Of a DNA stretch of 64,000 nt, positions 1 to 13,800 are shown piece by piece; the stretch's first letter is position 1, and the number at the start of each line of letters is the position of its first letter. The notes below the pieces were generated by a model. It had not been told where the DNA came from. It searched no databases and saw only the letters and a program-made list of their open reading frames with translations. The position numbers were made by a program, and so were the translations under genes. This DNA comes from Hydrangea macrophylla (Eukaryota > Streptophyta > Magnoliopsida > Cornales > Hydrangeaceae), in the NCBI GenBank assembly GCA_033977485.1, contig CM066982.1, forward strand, positions 11,957,218-12,021,217. The letters run 5' to 3'.

Positions 1-1224
1 GTAAAGGGAAAGGAAAACCAGTTCTCCGAGTTTTTATCCATGCTTAAATAACATTAAAAGTTAGTAATTTCCCAAATATAATCGTAACTTAAAAAAAAAC
101 AGAAAGGCAAGTGATTCACAAATTCAAAAATTTTAATTTCTATCTCACTTTATTTTCTTTTCCTTCCAATTTTATTACCAAACAAACGTAAAAAAAATAT
201 ATACATATATATATATATATATGCTCCCCAGTGTTTTCCTTTCTTTTTTCTCAAAAAATCCAAGAACCAAACAGAGCCTAGGTTTCAGAGAATGGTACCA
301 GATGGTATGTGACGTGAGAAAATCTTAAGTGCATCCAAACTAAAATTCTTTATAATTGTCTCGCCACACACATCCAATTTCCCCCATGAAAAGAAGTCGG
401 TTTCTTCATATGACAAGGACTCTGCAGCCTATTGTAAATCATAGCTTTTGTTAATTTAACTTGTAGCGTCGAAATAACAAACAACAAAAGAAAAAAATAA
501 ATAAATAACATTTATACATACCTTTAAAGCCAACCAAACACCTAGCTCATTCAAACAGAACAAAAAGGTTGAAAATAGCTTAGTTAACTTTTTTTGTGCA
601 GATTCCATGGCAGAGTGGTTGAGATTTGAGTTTTTGAGCGAGGACTCGTGCTAATGAAAGAAAAATTGAAAGAGAGAGAAAAAAAATGAGAGAGAGAGAG
701 ATATCAATAGAGGGGGGAAATCCATTAAAACTAGAAGGAAGACAAACTGGCAGCTTACTTTCCGGAAAAAAAAAATATACTAGCTTATAAACTTCAAGTA
801 GAGCGGATATGCAAACATACATACAAATCCATATATATATGTACACAAAGTCGTTAGAGAGATGTATACACACCACCACAGAGCCATCAAGGAGAGGGAG
901 AGAGAAAGAGAAGAGAGCATAGGGAGAAAAGGAAAAGAGAGTAGAGCAAATAAAGTAATCGAACCCCTCAAACCTACTACACAATGGGGAATTAATCTGA
1001 TAATCTCAGAAACACTTTTTCAGGGACACTTTGACCTCCAATTGCGCTGTTTTTGACCTCCAAAATTGAACTCACAGCCCTCAAGGTGTTGCTTTAGGGT
1101 AGGATTTGCTTTTTGCAAAATAGAATTGCAAACTTATGCCTTACATGGTCTCGTCATGTAGCTTTTACAAAGCAACTATACAAGCATTTGCATATTTCAA
1201 AACAAAAAGAGAACAGTGAAAGTA

Positions 1225-1484
1225 AGAGCCCGTTTGGGATACCATTTTCAGAGCCAACACCACCACTTATACGTGATTATTTTAAAATTGTAACCGATTG
1301 GATTAGCTTTTTCACAACTCTCGAAAAAATTTGATTCCTTTTATAAATAAAAAAAAATTAAAAAATAAAATAAAAAAGAAGCATCTTTTTAAAAGCTCCA
1401 ATTCGTAGTTTTTTTTTATATATATATATAAAATCTTACATTCCAACAAGTGATTATTCTAAAAGCAAACCCAAACGGACTTTA
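1225..1484. mobile_element. Probable hAT-like MITE in DCL2 intron 7
   Basis: The left end AGCCCGTTTGGGATACC is matched in inverted orientation at the right by CCCAAACGGACTTTAA. The interior is AT-rich and non-coding. No convincing target-site duplication was found, so the edges are approximate. Confidence 0.5.
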
Positions 1485-1663
1485 AATACATGAGAATGTG
1501 AGGAAAAGAAAAAACCAACATGCAAGTTTACAGAAAACGGGCAGGGCAGCACAAGGATATGAGAGTATGAATAGTGAAAATCTACCCTTCATTCAATGCT
1601 CAAGTAAAATAATACACGCAACAATCACAATGAATCAACACAAGGCTCCAAAGAAAATCCTAC

Positions 1664-1804
1664 CTTCTCTTTTAAACTCTTCAATTCATTCGCTAAACGT
1701 GCAAATAATGTGTACGGAATGTCCACATGTTTGTAAATCTTCAACTTCGGAGTCGAAAACGGTACGTACTTAGCCAGCACAGATTCACTAACACATGTGT
1801 AGAC
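1664..1804 (-). CDS. DCL2: DCL2 exon 7 (last exon in window)
   Basis: The acceptor GTTGAAG ends at 1805 and the likely donor GTAGGATTTT begins at 1663. It has 47 codons including VYTCVSESVLAKYVPFSTPK. The donor was chosen because the frame reads on only into non-conserved sequence. Bases 1-1663 contain no further exon that I can recognise on the minus strand. Confidence 0.88.
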
Positions 1805-4800
1805 CTTCAACACAACAATAACCAAAGTTGACAAAAACTCAATTCCATATAAAATGACAAAATCAAGCAATATAAAATGTATGGTTCAATATATAAGACA
1901 AAGTAAAAGAAATAAATTAAAATTTGACACTTAGACGAGAGTACAAAGGAAGAGAGATAAGCTAAGAAGAAATCTAAAAATGAAAAATAGGAAAATCACA
2001 CGTCCATTTGCTTGATAAACTCGACATATGTGGGTCTAGAATAACTGCATAAATAATAAGTAAAGAGTGTAAGAACTCCTTGTACTTAATAAGAAAGGGA
2101 CTGCAGAAAATACATAATCATTACAAAAATGTCAAAAACAGAGGTTGATATATTGAAGCATAATCACAAAAGTTATTTTGTTAACTCACTGCATAATATT
2201 TCACACGCACTGAAACTATTCACGATTCAAGATCCATTATTTTGAAGTTTGAAGTGTTTAGTTTTAAGCAGAACTTTTCAAGATTACCAGTCTTGATCAT
2301 GCATGGAACTTGTGTTAAACAGTCACTTAGTTCATTTTAAGCATTACACAAATGTTTTTAGATGTATAAGGTATATACTATAAACATATATTATTATCTT
2401 TGAAGGAAAAAAAAGAAGTGAATCTTATGACTCACGATTGGACACTACCCTATCCATAAGTTTGGTAAATCAATTCACAATTTGACAACAAAGGTTATTA
2501 TCTAACTACTTATCAGTGAACTGCACGAAATAAAACCAAAACTTGAAAATTGCATGCAAACAAGCAGGAAGTACCTGAATATAGCATCCCAGACATAACT
2601 AATACTGGTACAGTTGTACCAACAATTTCTACAACTTAGAGATTACTGACCTCAATATGACCATAATAAAAATTTAGGGGTAACCAAATCACAGAATAAA
2701 GAAGCAACCTTTGAATGCATAAGATTCTCAAGCTCCCGAATCTGATTCCAATACATCAGAGGTGAGCTCGAATCTGCAGAGAGAGATCGATTAGTAAGGT
2801 CAACTCGGCTAAACCGATGACAATTTTAAATTATGACCAACTCCTTGTAAATAATGAACACAATATAATATATATATATATATATTTGACCTTTAGCCTT
2901 TACAGGGGATGCGGTCATCCCAAATATCCGAGGAACCTGAGGATTAGTATGCTGTAACTGAGGGTGATAGAACCCCTGCAAACACATGAGAGTCGTTCAG
3001 AGTCTTCAAACAACTAATTGGTAATGTATTAAAAAAATAATAATAATAAATTAATTAATTAAACAGAGAAAATAGTAGATGAAGTATGATTGAGAAAAGG
3101 ATATGTACATATAACTTAGACAAATGAACTTCCAAAATTTACAAATTTCAATTAACCAACAGAACAAGGAGAACATTAATACACCGACACATTTATATTA
3201 ATGGCATTTCTTTATAACAAGAGGAGTCAGAACTTTTCTCAAGAGTCAAGAGTAAAATATTTCATCAAAATTAAGTTTTCAAATGTTGTGGTAACCCATC
3301 CCCACGTGGCAACCTTCCTTTGGCACTCACATAAGACCTATCACCAAGAACATCCTATTATACCATAACCGCTCGAGCAAAGCACCGCTTAGAGAATGCC
3401 ATGTGCCCATATTTCATGATCATCCTGTAGACCAAATCTCAAGAAGTCAAAGATAGACTCTGACCCAGATTAGGTTCCTCGAGAGAAATTCAAGTTGAAA
3501 AGTTCAATCTCCATCTGTCTTAGCCCAGTTGAGCAACTCCCCTTTTCTCTATCAGATAAAACTTATTTACAATATTCACCCCCATCAAATAGTAATGAGC
3601 ATGAGGTGGATGCAAGATCCAGGGAGCAACTTTCGCTTTATGAGTTACGCTAAACGTTTGGATTAATGCGTTGAATAATTAATACGTTATGTGGGGATAT
3701 TTCATCATCTTTTCTCTGTTTGTTTGCAAGGTCTGTAGTATCTTTGCAACTCAAGGCTTTGGTGTCTAGATGGAGCATAACTGCTTAGTTGAGGCTACAG
3801 AAATGATGGAAGGACTCGTCCACAAAAGTCGGTGAGTATAGTTAACGCATTCCAAAGAACCACACACAAGTACAGTCTTGAAACAAGATAAGTACAGGAT
3901 AAGAAGGAAAAGTTGAACTAGATCCTTTTAAGAAGATTCCCCAATGTAAGCCCTTAAGCTATGCTACAGTCCGATAAACATAACGTGTCAGGACCCAATT
4001 TTTATTTATTAAATTTCGTAACATTACATCATATTTATGTTTTAACCAACCAATCTCAAACATGTGTTAAAATCCCATTGGTCTTTCACCTAACTAACCT
4101 ACATGTGATCCTAGTAAATTACCTAATTGGGAGAGACGTCTACCCAACACAAACATACCCCTTGCCCCATTATATATGTATATCACACACGCAACTCATG
4201 TGCGCACACACACACAATAAATATTACCTATGTTACCCGGACTTGGCATAAAAGGTGTCGTATCCGTGTAGACGTGGGTATGACAAGGATACCGATACGG
4301 GATATGGACTTGTTTCGTATCATGTCAGACATGGCTTGCTATCAAAAATATAATCTAAAGAGACAAACAATTTCCTAGACTCAAGGTCTTGTTGTTATAT
4401 TTAGGTTGTCAGTACATTCAATAACCTCATATCCTAGTGTTGAAATTATAGACGTCTAAGTAGAGCTACTTTTCCAAAAATTATTTAAACTCCGTCAAAA
4501 CCATACGTGAAATAATAATAAAATAAGAGTAATGCTATGCTTTTAGGTTTATAAACATAAGCTTATAGCTAATTTTAAGAATATGGCTTGTTCTATTTCT
4601 TGTTTGACATGTCCTCGTACCCGACCTAAATTTTGGATCCTTTATGACCGAGTCCCCTTATTTTAAAATATTAGGATCTACCGAGACCGGGTAACATAGA
4701 ATATTACGAATCACATGTACATATGTCTGTAATCTTGAGTGTTACAAGTAACAACATTAACTCTGAAGATTCACACATTAAACTCCATCCCTCACTCTTA

Positions 4801-7800
4801 GGTACGAGTTATGTTTACAAATTATAACAACCTTCATTAAGACATTTAGAATTTAATAATAAGCAGGCTTAATAACCTTCATTACGCTTAGTATAAATAA
4901 GTGATCCCGGTGTACTTGAAATCTCATCAAGACGAGCAACACAACAAGAGAGAGAATAAGTGTGTAAGAGTTTCTTTGGTGTGCAACGCATTTGTGTGCT
5001 TTAATGAATGGTTTAAAACCTTCCACTCTTTTAAATATAACAAATTCAAAGAGTGAGTTTGTGAGAAATTCTTGTAAACACTTAAGGGGGTTGTTTGGGG
5101 ATAAAATACTACACTAGTGGTGGTTTCAGTGGTGTTTAGTCGGCAACAGTGGGCACAATTTTCAAACTCTATCTTCAATCAATGGAAATTTATTTTCCAA
5201 ACCTTTGTATGCCTTTTATTTTATATGAATTTTTAAAATATGTTAGAATGCCTTCTCAGAGCTTAAAGCTCGAGGAAGACCAAACAAACCCTGAATCATG
5301 ATTAATGGCATATTCAAGTTTCAAAGTTGATTTAATTTTGGGATATGTACAAAATGCATTTTTAGTATTCCAAAAGTTAGTAAAATCATTACATATTATT
5401 TCCCACCACTTCCTGAAATTCGGTGAGTTTACCATCTGGTATTTATTTGAATTTCGAGTTTATAAAATGGCTATGAAATAAGAGATTTTTTTCAACTTTA
5501 AAATTACTTTCAAAATTTTGTACAACTCTGAAAAATAAACGGTCAGTACTGCAGTGATTAGCATAATATTTAAAAGACACTAATTTTGCAAGTTTTAGAG
5601 ACAGAAAATTTTACCGCTTATCTTGGAGTCAAATTGCTATAGAAAAAGCTATATTTTTTTCACAGAATATTATAACGAACTCCGAATCGACTCTAGTCAA
5701 TGGCGTTAGTTTTATAAACAATACAAGGTTCATTTAGTAAGGAAAAACCCTATTTGGTAAAAATATGAAAACCCCTATGCTTGAACTTAGACTAAAATAC
5801 TCATTTTATCAAATGCGTTGCACAGGACTTGAGGATTAACTTACCTACAAAAAAAAAAGGTACTTTAATCACCTAAGTTGCCAAAGTGAGTGATCGTTTT
5901 TCTTTTCACTTATTCAACTCCTCATGAGTGAATCTTATCCTAAAACTTGAACGAGCTTTATTTTTAACTGTTAACGTCCTTAAATCCACCATTTGGGTTT
6001 TGGGGCATGACATAACGTGCAGTAACACTGGATTTTCAAGTGATTTTGATATAAGGTATAACATATAAATAAAGCCCAAGCAATGATCACAAAGGAAATC
6101 ACAAAATAATAACCCATCCATCATCATGCTCATGAAATATTGGAATGTAGGACCTCCACGTATTAACGGATGGTTAAAGAATAGAGCGCAAATATGACTC
6201 ACCTTCATAATAGAAGCATAGGGGTTTTTACCTCTGGCATTATGGCATTCATCAAATATTAGAACCTTTATCGTGTCAAGTCTCAGAAAACTATGACTCA
6301 AGGCATTAAGTAAGATCTTGGGTGTCATTACTAAAACCTGTCATAAGAACCAGAGTACTAATAAGATGCCAGGAACTAACGACATAAGACAAACACAAAC
6401 TTGGTGTATGTTTGATAACCCATGTAAGTGATGAAAATGAAAATTTTCAGCACTTCTTCCTTTTCAGTGCGTTAATGTACCACTTAATTGAAACAAAAGT
6501 AAAAAAAAACACTGAAAACTTTAAGCAAAAATTTTCTACAAAAAATAATCACTGAACACAGTCTATTTCAGTACTCGCAATTATTTTCACTTTGCAAGTT
6601 GAATCACTTAAAATTTTCAGTACTTAAATTTCAACACTTAATTTTTAGTTTTATCAAACGGCCCCTTACTCTTTCTCTGTCTAAGCACCTCCAACGGGCT
6701 AGCCATCAGGCCAGCCACAACCTTTGAACTACTAAAATGACTAGATAAGGCTCCAAAACTGATCTCCATCACACTAGGCTAAATGCCTAATCAAAAAATT
6801 CCTACGCAAAATGCCTAGTGCTTGTCGGACTAGCCAAAATTATATTCATAAAGGTTGACATGGTTGATGTTTGAATCTTAGAAGCTGGAACCTTCTAAGG
6901 TGGTCACGCTCCCACCTCAGACTCTATCTTCCGTGGTTCTTACAAAGAAGCTTGTCGGAAACTCACTTCCCTCATGTTAGAACCTCGCTCTCACCCTACT
7001 CCCACCACAACCAAGTCTCAAAAATTCAAAATAGCTAATATATAGATTCAAGTTCTTATTTTGCTCAAATTTTTTTATCACACGCAAACCATCCTTCCAA
7101 TTTGTACTGTTAAGTACTCCATCAGCCCCATTTTATGTGTCCATCCATCTTTCCTTTTTTGGACATCCCAAAACTATTGTCCACCAAGAATATTCCATGA
7201 TAAATTTTAGCTACTTTCCATAATTGCCCTTATTGCTTTTGAAATTACCCAACAAAAGGTCAAAAGGAAATGAAAACAAACTAAGGGTATTTTGGAACAT
7301 TTGCATTCATTCCATGCCATGTGAATGACAATCATTGTGTCCCTTTAAAAAGTTGAACTCCCAAAGGTGGGCACATAAAATGGGACGGAGGGAGTAAGAA
7401 ATATTTATCTCGGAAGATATGAATCCAAACTCCTCTGCAGTAATAAAAACAAAATATATCTATCAGAATTACTTGGATGCTCCCAACTTGGGATGTACTC
7501 GAGCTGAGCTTTGGAGGCTCGGCTTGTGACATTTCCACCTTGCTCAAGCTCAGCTTGAGCTCTGTAAAGTATTAAACGAGCGAGCTTGAGCTCTGTAAAG
7601 TATTAAACGAGCAAACTCGAGCTCGGCTCGTTACAAAACAACTAAACTTGAGCTCGGCTTGATTATACGTGAGCTAAAGCTAAGCGAAAGGCTTGGCTCA
7701 AAGCTCAAAATCAGCTCAGTTCCCAGCTCAAGCTAGGCTTGGCTTGGACTTGTGCTTACTGACTTCTCTCTTGAACAATGTGGCATTTTATAGATGACAT

Positions 7801-10800
7801 CTCTCTTGCCCTTTTTTGTCCACAACCGTCGACCGTTGTGGGATAGAATTCATAACCCAAATTCTAAAACAAAGCCTACCTTCCTCAAAAATTTGAAACA
7901 AAGCCTCCAATTTTTTAAAGAAGCACCACGTGCGACGGTGCAAGTTCCATTTTTTTTTTTTTACAAAATTTGTACTAACAAATAAGTTCCAATTTGTACT
8001 AAAAATTATGTTTTCCAAATTTTGCTTCACAAAAATATATTTGGGAAGCACAACATTACATTTAGTACATAGTACTCTTCTATACTCATTATATAATATA
8101 TATATATATATTATATATACACAGACTTGTACTACTCCCTCCGTCCCATATTAAGAGTCTCTTTTGGGAATTCCAACTTATTAAGGGGACAACCTTGATT
8201 TTGGTGAGATTTTCAACTTTCCAATATTGCCCTGTTTGAAAATCAAAATTATAGTGTCACGTCAAAAAAAAGAGAGGGAAGAGTTGGATATAATAAAGGA
8301 CAAATTTGAAAATTGTGTATTAAAGTACTTTGACTTTTCAAAGAGGACTCTTAAAATGGGACATCAAAAAATTGCATCAAGGACTCTAAATATGGGACAA
8401 AGGGAGTAACAATTATGTTTCCCGAATTTTGCATCATAAATAGTTCCTAAACACATTAATTTATTTAACTTTCAATAATGATGGGACCAATTTAAATACA
8501 TATATTTGGGAAGTACTTGGCAATTGGCATGCAAAATTTGGGAAGCACAACATTGAACATTACATTTAGTATATAGTGATCTTTATATATATACAATTAA
8601 ACAAGCTCTTATCAAGCATATTAACAAGCTTTTCACGAGCCTACTAAACGAGCCTTAATCGAACTATTCACGAGCCTTATCGAGTCGGGCCATGTGTGCT
8701 CAAGCTTGTCTCGTTTATAAAACGAGCTCCGCATTCAAGCTCGAGCTTAGCTCGTTTATTATATGAGCCGAGCCGTGAGCCCTTGTGCTCAAGTGGTTCA
8801 GCTCGTGACTCGTGTACACCCCTACTCCCAACCTTTGAACCTAAGTGGCACAAAGAGGGAGAGGGGCGTAGGCAGGAAAGCATTAAACTTTACAAGATTC
8901 AAAGGCTTCTTCGTGAGCCCAGCGGGGAAGCCTTAAACCTAAGAGGGAACTAGTTTGTAGCTTCCTGTGTCATACCAATTATTTCCCAGCATTTATTATT
9001 TTTATGAACATATTAAAATAAGCCTACCAACTAAGCATTAAAACAGCCTAAACTGAATCCAAATTGGATTAAGCAACTCATAAATTAGAACTACAAATAG
9101 TGTTCCTATATTCTTATCCTCTTCAAAATTCATCTAATTGCGGTAAATTGTTTTAAACTGTGAACAACATGGAAGTAAAATTACACAAACCTCATATTTA
9201 TCCTGCTGCTGCTTCCACATGGCAGCATTCCAGTAGTCAACTCCCATTTCTCCCCAGTACTTGCCCACTTTCAAGTCAGTGTGCATTTTCACAGCTTCAG
9301 CTTGCTAATTATGTACCAATTACAACCAACCACACAAGCACAAAAATTTTGTTCAAACTTTAAAGCAAGGGTCTATCTAGTCTAAAGAAAGTATGATATA
9401 CTACCACATATATACACAAATTTCACATACTTGAGTGACTAAAACAACAGTGGGGACCAAGAAAACTGCAATATTAGGCGAAGGCTTCCGAAGAAGGTAC
9501 GCGTAAGTGCGAAGAAGCATAATCGCGATAAGAGTTTTTCCTGAACCAGTCTCCAAGAACACTATTGTGTTTTTCTTAATTGCTGTCTCCAATGCTTCAA
9601 TTTGGTAACTGCCAAAACAACTCAAACAATTTAGGCTTTGTTTGGTTCGCGGGTATGGGCTGCGAAAGACAATATATATATATATATACACACATATATA
9701 TTTGTATAGAGATCTACTACAAGCTTAAATTGTAGTGTCCCGGAAAATATTAAAAGTTTAATTCTATTTTCGTCACAGAAAAATACCATATTTGAGATTT
9801 TTAGCAGTACAGATTTTACCTGTGTATGTGTGTGGAGGTGTGAGCCTATCACATGGCAGTGTTCTAAAAATCGGCCTAGGCGGCGCCTAGGCGCTAGGCG
9901 GTGCCCGGCCGCCGAGATTTTTCCTAGGCGTTTGCGAAAATCGGCCAGTGGATTAGTCGGCCTCTAGGCGGGGCCTAGGCGGTGCTAGGCGGGCTAGGGT
10001 GAGAATGCTAGAAAGTCTTATTTGGATCTGACTCTTTGGAAAAAAAAACTCTAACATTAGTATATATATATATATATATACTTAAGGTTTAAGTTAATTA
10101 TGGAGAGATCCCTAATAGTTTTTTAAATATTAAAACCTTCTAATAATCTTTACTTATTTCCAAAAAACACCACATAATCTTTATATATATGCATATATAT
10201 ATTATCTGAACCACAAATCTATAATTATTTTAATTAACACCACATAACTTGTATATATATCTATTATATAATTAATTTTATTTATAAAAAAAAATCCGCC
10301 TAGGCGGACCCTAGGCGCTAGGCCCCTCTCCGCCGCCCGACTAGCGCCTAGCGATTTTTAGAACATTGCCACATGGGATAATCTCCATTAGGAGACTTGG
10401 TGACCAAACAAATTTTAAGTGCACAGTGTGTGCGTGTGTTTTGTTTGTGCAGTGTGTGCTATATGTGTGGTTGTGCTTGGGGACCAAGCATTACAAATTA
10501 TATATACACACTCTCAACTCAGCAACTCTCTATCACTCTTGGTCTCTTTTTTTCTCTCATCTCAATTCTCTGCCTCTCTCTCTCTCTCGGCTGATTATAT
10601 ATATATATATATATACACTCATATATATGTATACAAGGAGATACATGGTTTACTATTAAAATCAAACTTGGGTTGGTTGCCTATTTGGATTTCTCTATAT
10701 ATCTCAGTGTAATTCAAATTGGGTAAGGTTCCTACACCATATTTTTTAGTTGGATTTCAGTTCATATATATACACACACATAGATATATATATATTCAGT

Positions 10801-13800
10801 GAGTAATTGAAATCAAGCTTGATTTCTTATTTGGGAATTCTCTGCAATTCTCAGTAAAATCAATTTGGGTAAGCTTCCTTTTGTAATTTCGTTGATAATT
10901 CAGTTTTTAATTCAATTTTTATAAACTGCTGATATAGATATAGATATATATAGAGAGAGAGAGAGAGAATTTCATATATATATATATATATCATTAAGGG
11001 TCCGAAATTAGCGGGCAGAAAAACTGTGACAGAAACTTGATTTCTTTATATCAAATGAAAGGTCTCGATCCCACGAGGCTCCATTTCGAATTTCAAAAGC
11101 TAATTCGCAACGGTTGCGATGAACTGTCAATTTTAAATTTTGTCACCTTTCGGATTTTTGATAAAATCTGGAGCTGTGATTTGATTCATGAAAATCCGAT
11201 TTCATATTTGGAATCTACGCGGAAAAATGAAGAGTTTCATATATTGGAAGTCCTGTTTTGATTAAGTTTTCAAAATGGGTAAAAATTAGCCTTTGATTTC
11301 AAAACAGAGGAAGAAGACGATTCTATGACAACTCGCGCGCGCGACCCTCGCGAGCGAGGGGTTGCGAGGGTTGCGCGAGCGGCCCACGCGCACGGCCAGT
11401 CTATTTTCAAAAACTGTTTTTAAATGGCCACGTGACCTTACTGAACACATTCCGAGTGAGCGACCCGCGCGAGCGAGGCCCTGCGCGCGCGACTTGAGGC
11501 AGTTTAGTGAAAACTTCTGTTTTGTTATACTTGAATCAATATTGAGTTAAGGGACCTTATACCCTAAGCTTTAAGAGTTGTACCTCACTTTAATAGTAGT
11601 TGTACTTATGCTTAGAGGTGTTGTACCTCACTGATATACGCGCATTATTGGATATCGAGATTTGTAACAGATTGAGCAGTTCCGGTTTCTGTTCTGATTA
11701 CTTATTCAGTCAATCCTCGGTGAACAGTAGTTCCGTATAACCCTCAATAAAGTTGTATAATATGTTAACAGTGTACTTACATGTTACATGAATTAATTAG
11801 CTGTGATGCTTTAAGTGTTTACTTAAGCTGTGATGCTTTAAGTGTTTACTCGAGTTGCTGTATCTTATGTGTTTACTTGGACGATTCAGCATGTCTATTG
11901 TGTTGTTTGAAATTGATAGCATGTTTTGATAACCTATCTTATGAAATATTGAATATGTCTGGATGCTTAGAGCTCGCATATGTCGTAACATTTCATAAGC
12001 ATGAGCATGAACACGAAAATCACGAAAATGGTTTTGGGATGAAAGACCTTAAAAGGCTTTTAATTTTGAAAAAGGAAGATCTCAACGACTTCCAGGTTTT
12101 GAAAAGGAAAGACCTTAGAGGCTTCCATGCATAAAACCCTCTAGGAGGGATTTTGTTTTGAAAAGATAGAAATCCCGGATTTGTGGGTAGGCGTGTGAGA
12201 TGGTACCACTAGGAACTCGAATTGCGGGATGTGGTGCAAGAAACCCCCGTAACGTTGAAGGCTAGGCCTCCGTGTAATTCGTAAGGCCCAAAGTCCCGCA
12301 CGTTTGAGGCTAGGCCTACGTGGACGGAAAGCCCATGATCCGGGTAATGATATTGACGATCGAGGGTGAGTGTTTGAAAATGCATGAAAATGGTTTTTCA
12401 TGCATTGACATTGGCATTCATTACACTCACGCATGTTATATGACAGATGTTATTGTATGGTTATATGACTATACGAGCCTTTTTGGCTTATGGACTATTA
12501 AACCTTTCTTTCAGGTGATATAGATAAAGGTAAGGCCCCCGAGAATTGATGAACTTCCGCTTTGTTTGAAGGTCGAGTTTATGGGTTTTTAAATTAAATG
12601 ATGGTTCAAAGAACATGTTATGATTTAATTGGACAAGTGTTAGTCCACCCGCTTTTAAATAGCATGATAGCTTAACTCTGATTTTTCGTTGATTATCTTG
12701 AAAACGAATTGTTTCAAGAAAGGATAGTTTTCAAATGAAAACCCGATTTCTGTTTTATAAATGTTTTCCAATTGAGAAACACATCTTTCGGGTAACCCTC
12801 GGAGTCTAGGACTCGGGAGTTATAGAATGGTGTCAAAGCCCGCTGTTATTGATTATTGTTGTACTTTCGCCGAAATTGTGAAATCATGATTCTTTGTATT
12901 GATTTCAGAATATTAATAAAAAACCTTGAATTTTTATTATAAGAGTTTCTAAAGTTTGAGAAAAAGAAAGTATATCATTGAACTACTTTTCGATACGTGA
13001 AACCAAGTTTGAGTTTCTATTTAAAAGTTATTTCATAAAGCTGGTGAAGAAGTTTGATAAATGTTTATCAGATTTGAATATTTTCCAGTGCACTGTTGCT
13101 CTTTGATGAACCGATAAAGAGTTTCTGTTGATGTCTTTTAAATTGACAATCAAAGCTTTTCAAAAGACTAGTTTAATGCTTTTCGCAATTGTTTTAATCA
13201 GATTTGTGAATCTTTAAGATTTTGATTTTTTTTTTTTATCAAAGATTTTTGAAAGGCTATCCTATGCTTCCGCAGTAACCCTCAGAGTCTAGGACTCGGG
13301 GCGTTGTAAATGGTATCAAAGTTTTGAGGTTTCAAAGTTTAAATGTTTCAGAGCTTCGGACTTTAAATGATTTTAAAGTTTAAACGTTGATTTTTCTAAA
13401 AGAGGAAGTTTTTCGGGTAAGCTTCGGGTCTAGGACTCGGAACATTATGATTATGTTTAGTCCTTCCGCTCTTGGTTGTTATATTATTCTAGTTTAATAA
13501 GACACTCTGTCGCGGGGACCCGTGGCGGGGCGGGACGGGGCGTCACATAAATAACATTAGTAATTAAAATTTATGAAAATACAATAGAAACACAAAGAAA
13601 CATTGCTCACTTTCCTTATTAACCAAACAAATAGAGATGTTTTCCTCATTCTTTTCTTTTCCCTCGCTACATCCATCAACCAAACAGAGCATTAAATTTA
13701 TAAAATAAAAATAAAAATAAATTTTGTTCAATAACAAAATTTGAAAACCGATGATATAAAATTGTACATTACATTAATCGCATAATCAAAGACTTTACCT

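Larger units (their letters stand above)
9731..13547 (+). mobile_element. Solo LTR (Ty3/gypsy-like) in DCL2 intron 1, with a nested MITE
   Basis: Starts TGTAGTGTCCCGG and ends GGGGCGTCACA, with exact 5-bp duplications TAAAT at 9726-9730 and 13548-13552. It has no internal coding region or second LTR, so it is a solo LTR left by LTR-LTR recombination. The span is 3,817 bp, or about 3.3 kb without the 512-bp MITE. It lies antisense to DCL2 and makes up about 90 percent of intron 1. The family is inferred from the TG..CA termini, 5-bp TSD and the gypsy-like GGGGCGTCACA end. Confidence 0.88.

Noticed and set aside
580..1056. Overlapping ORFs on both strands near 600-1,050
   Set aside because: They are driven by GA/CT-rich simple sequence in DCL2 intron 7, and none resembles the next DCL2 exon.
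1..1663. Additional DCL2 exons at the left edge
   Set aside because: I scanned the minus strand for the next conserved DCL2 segments and found none. Intron 7 probably continues past the window edge.
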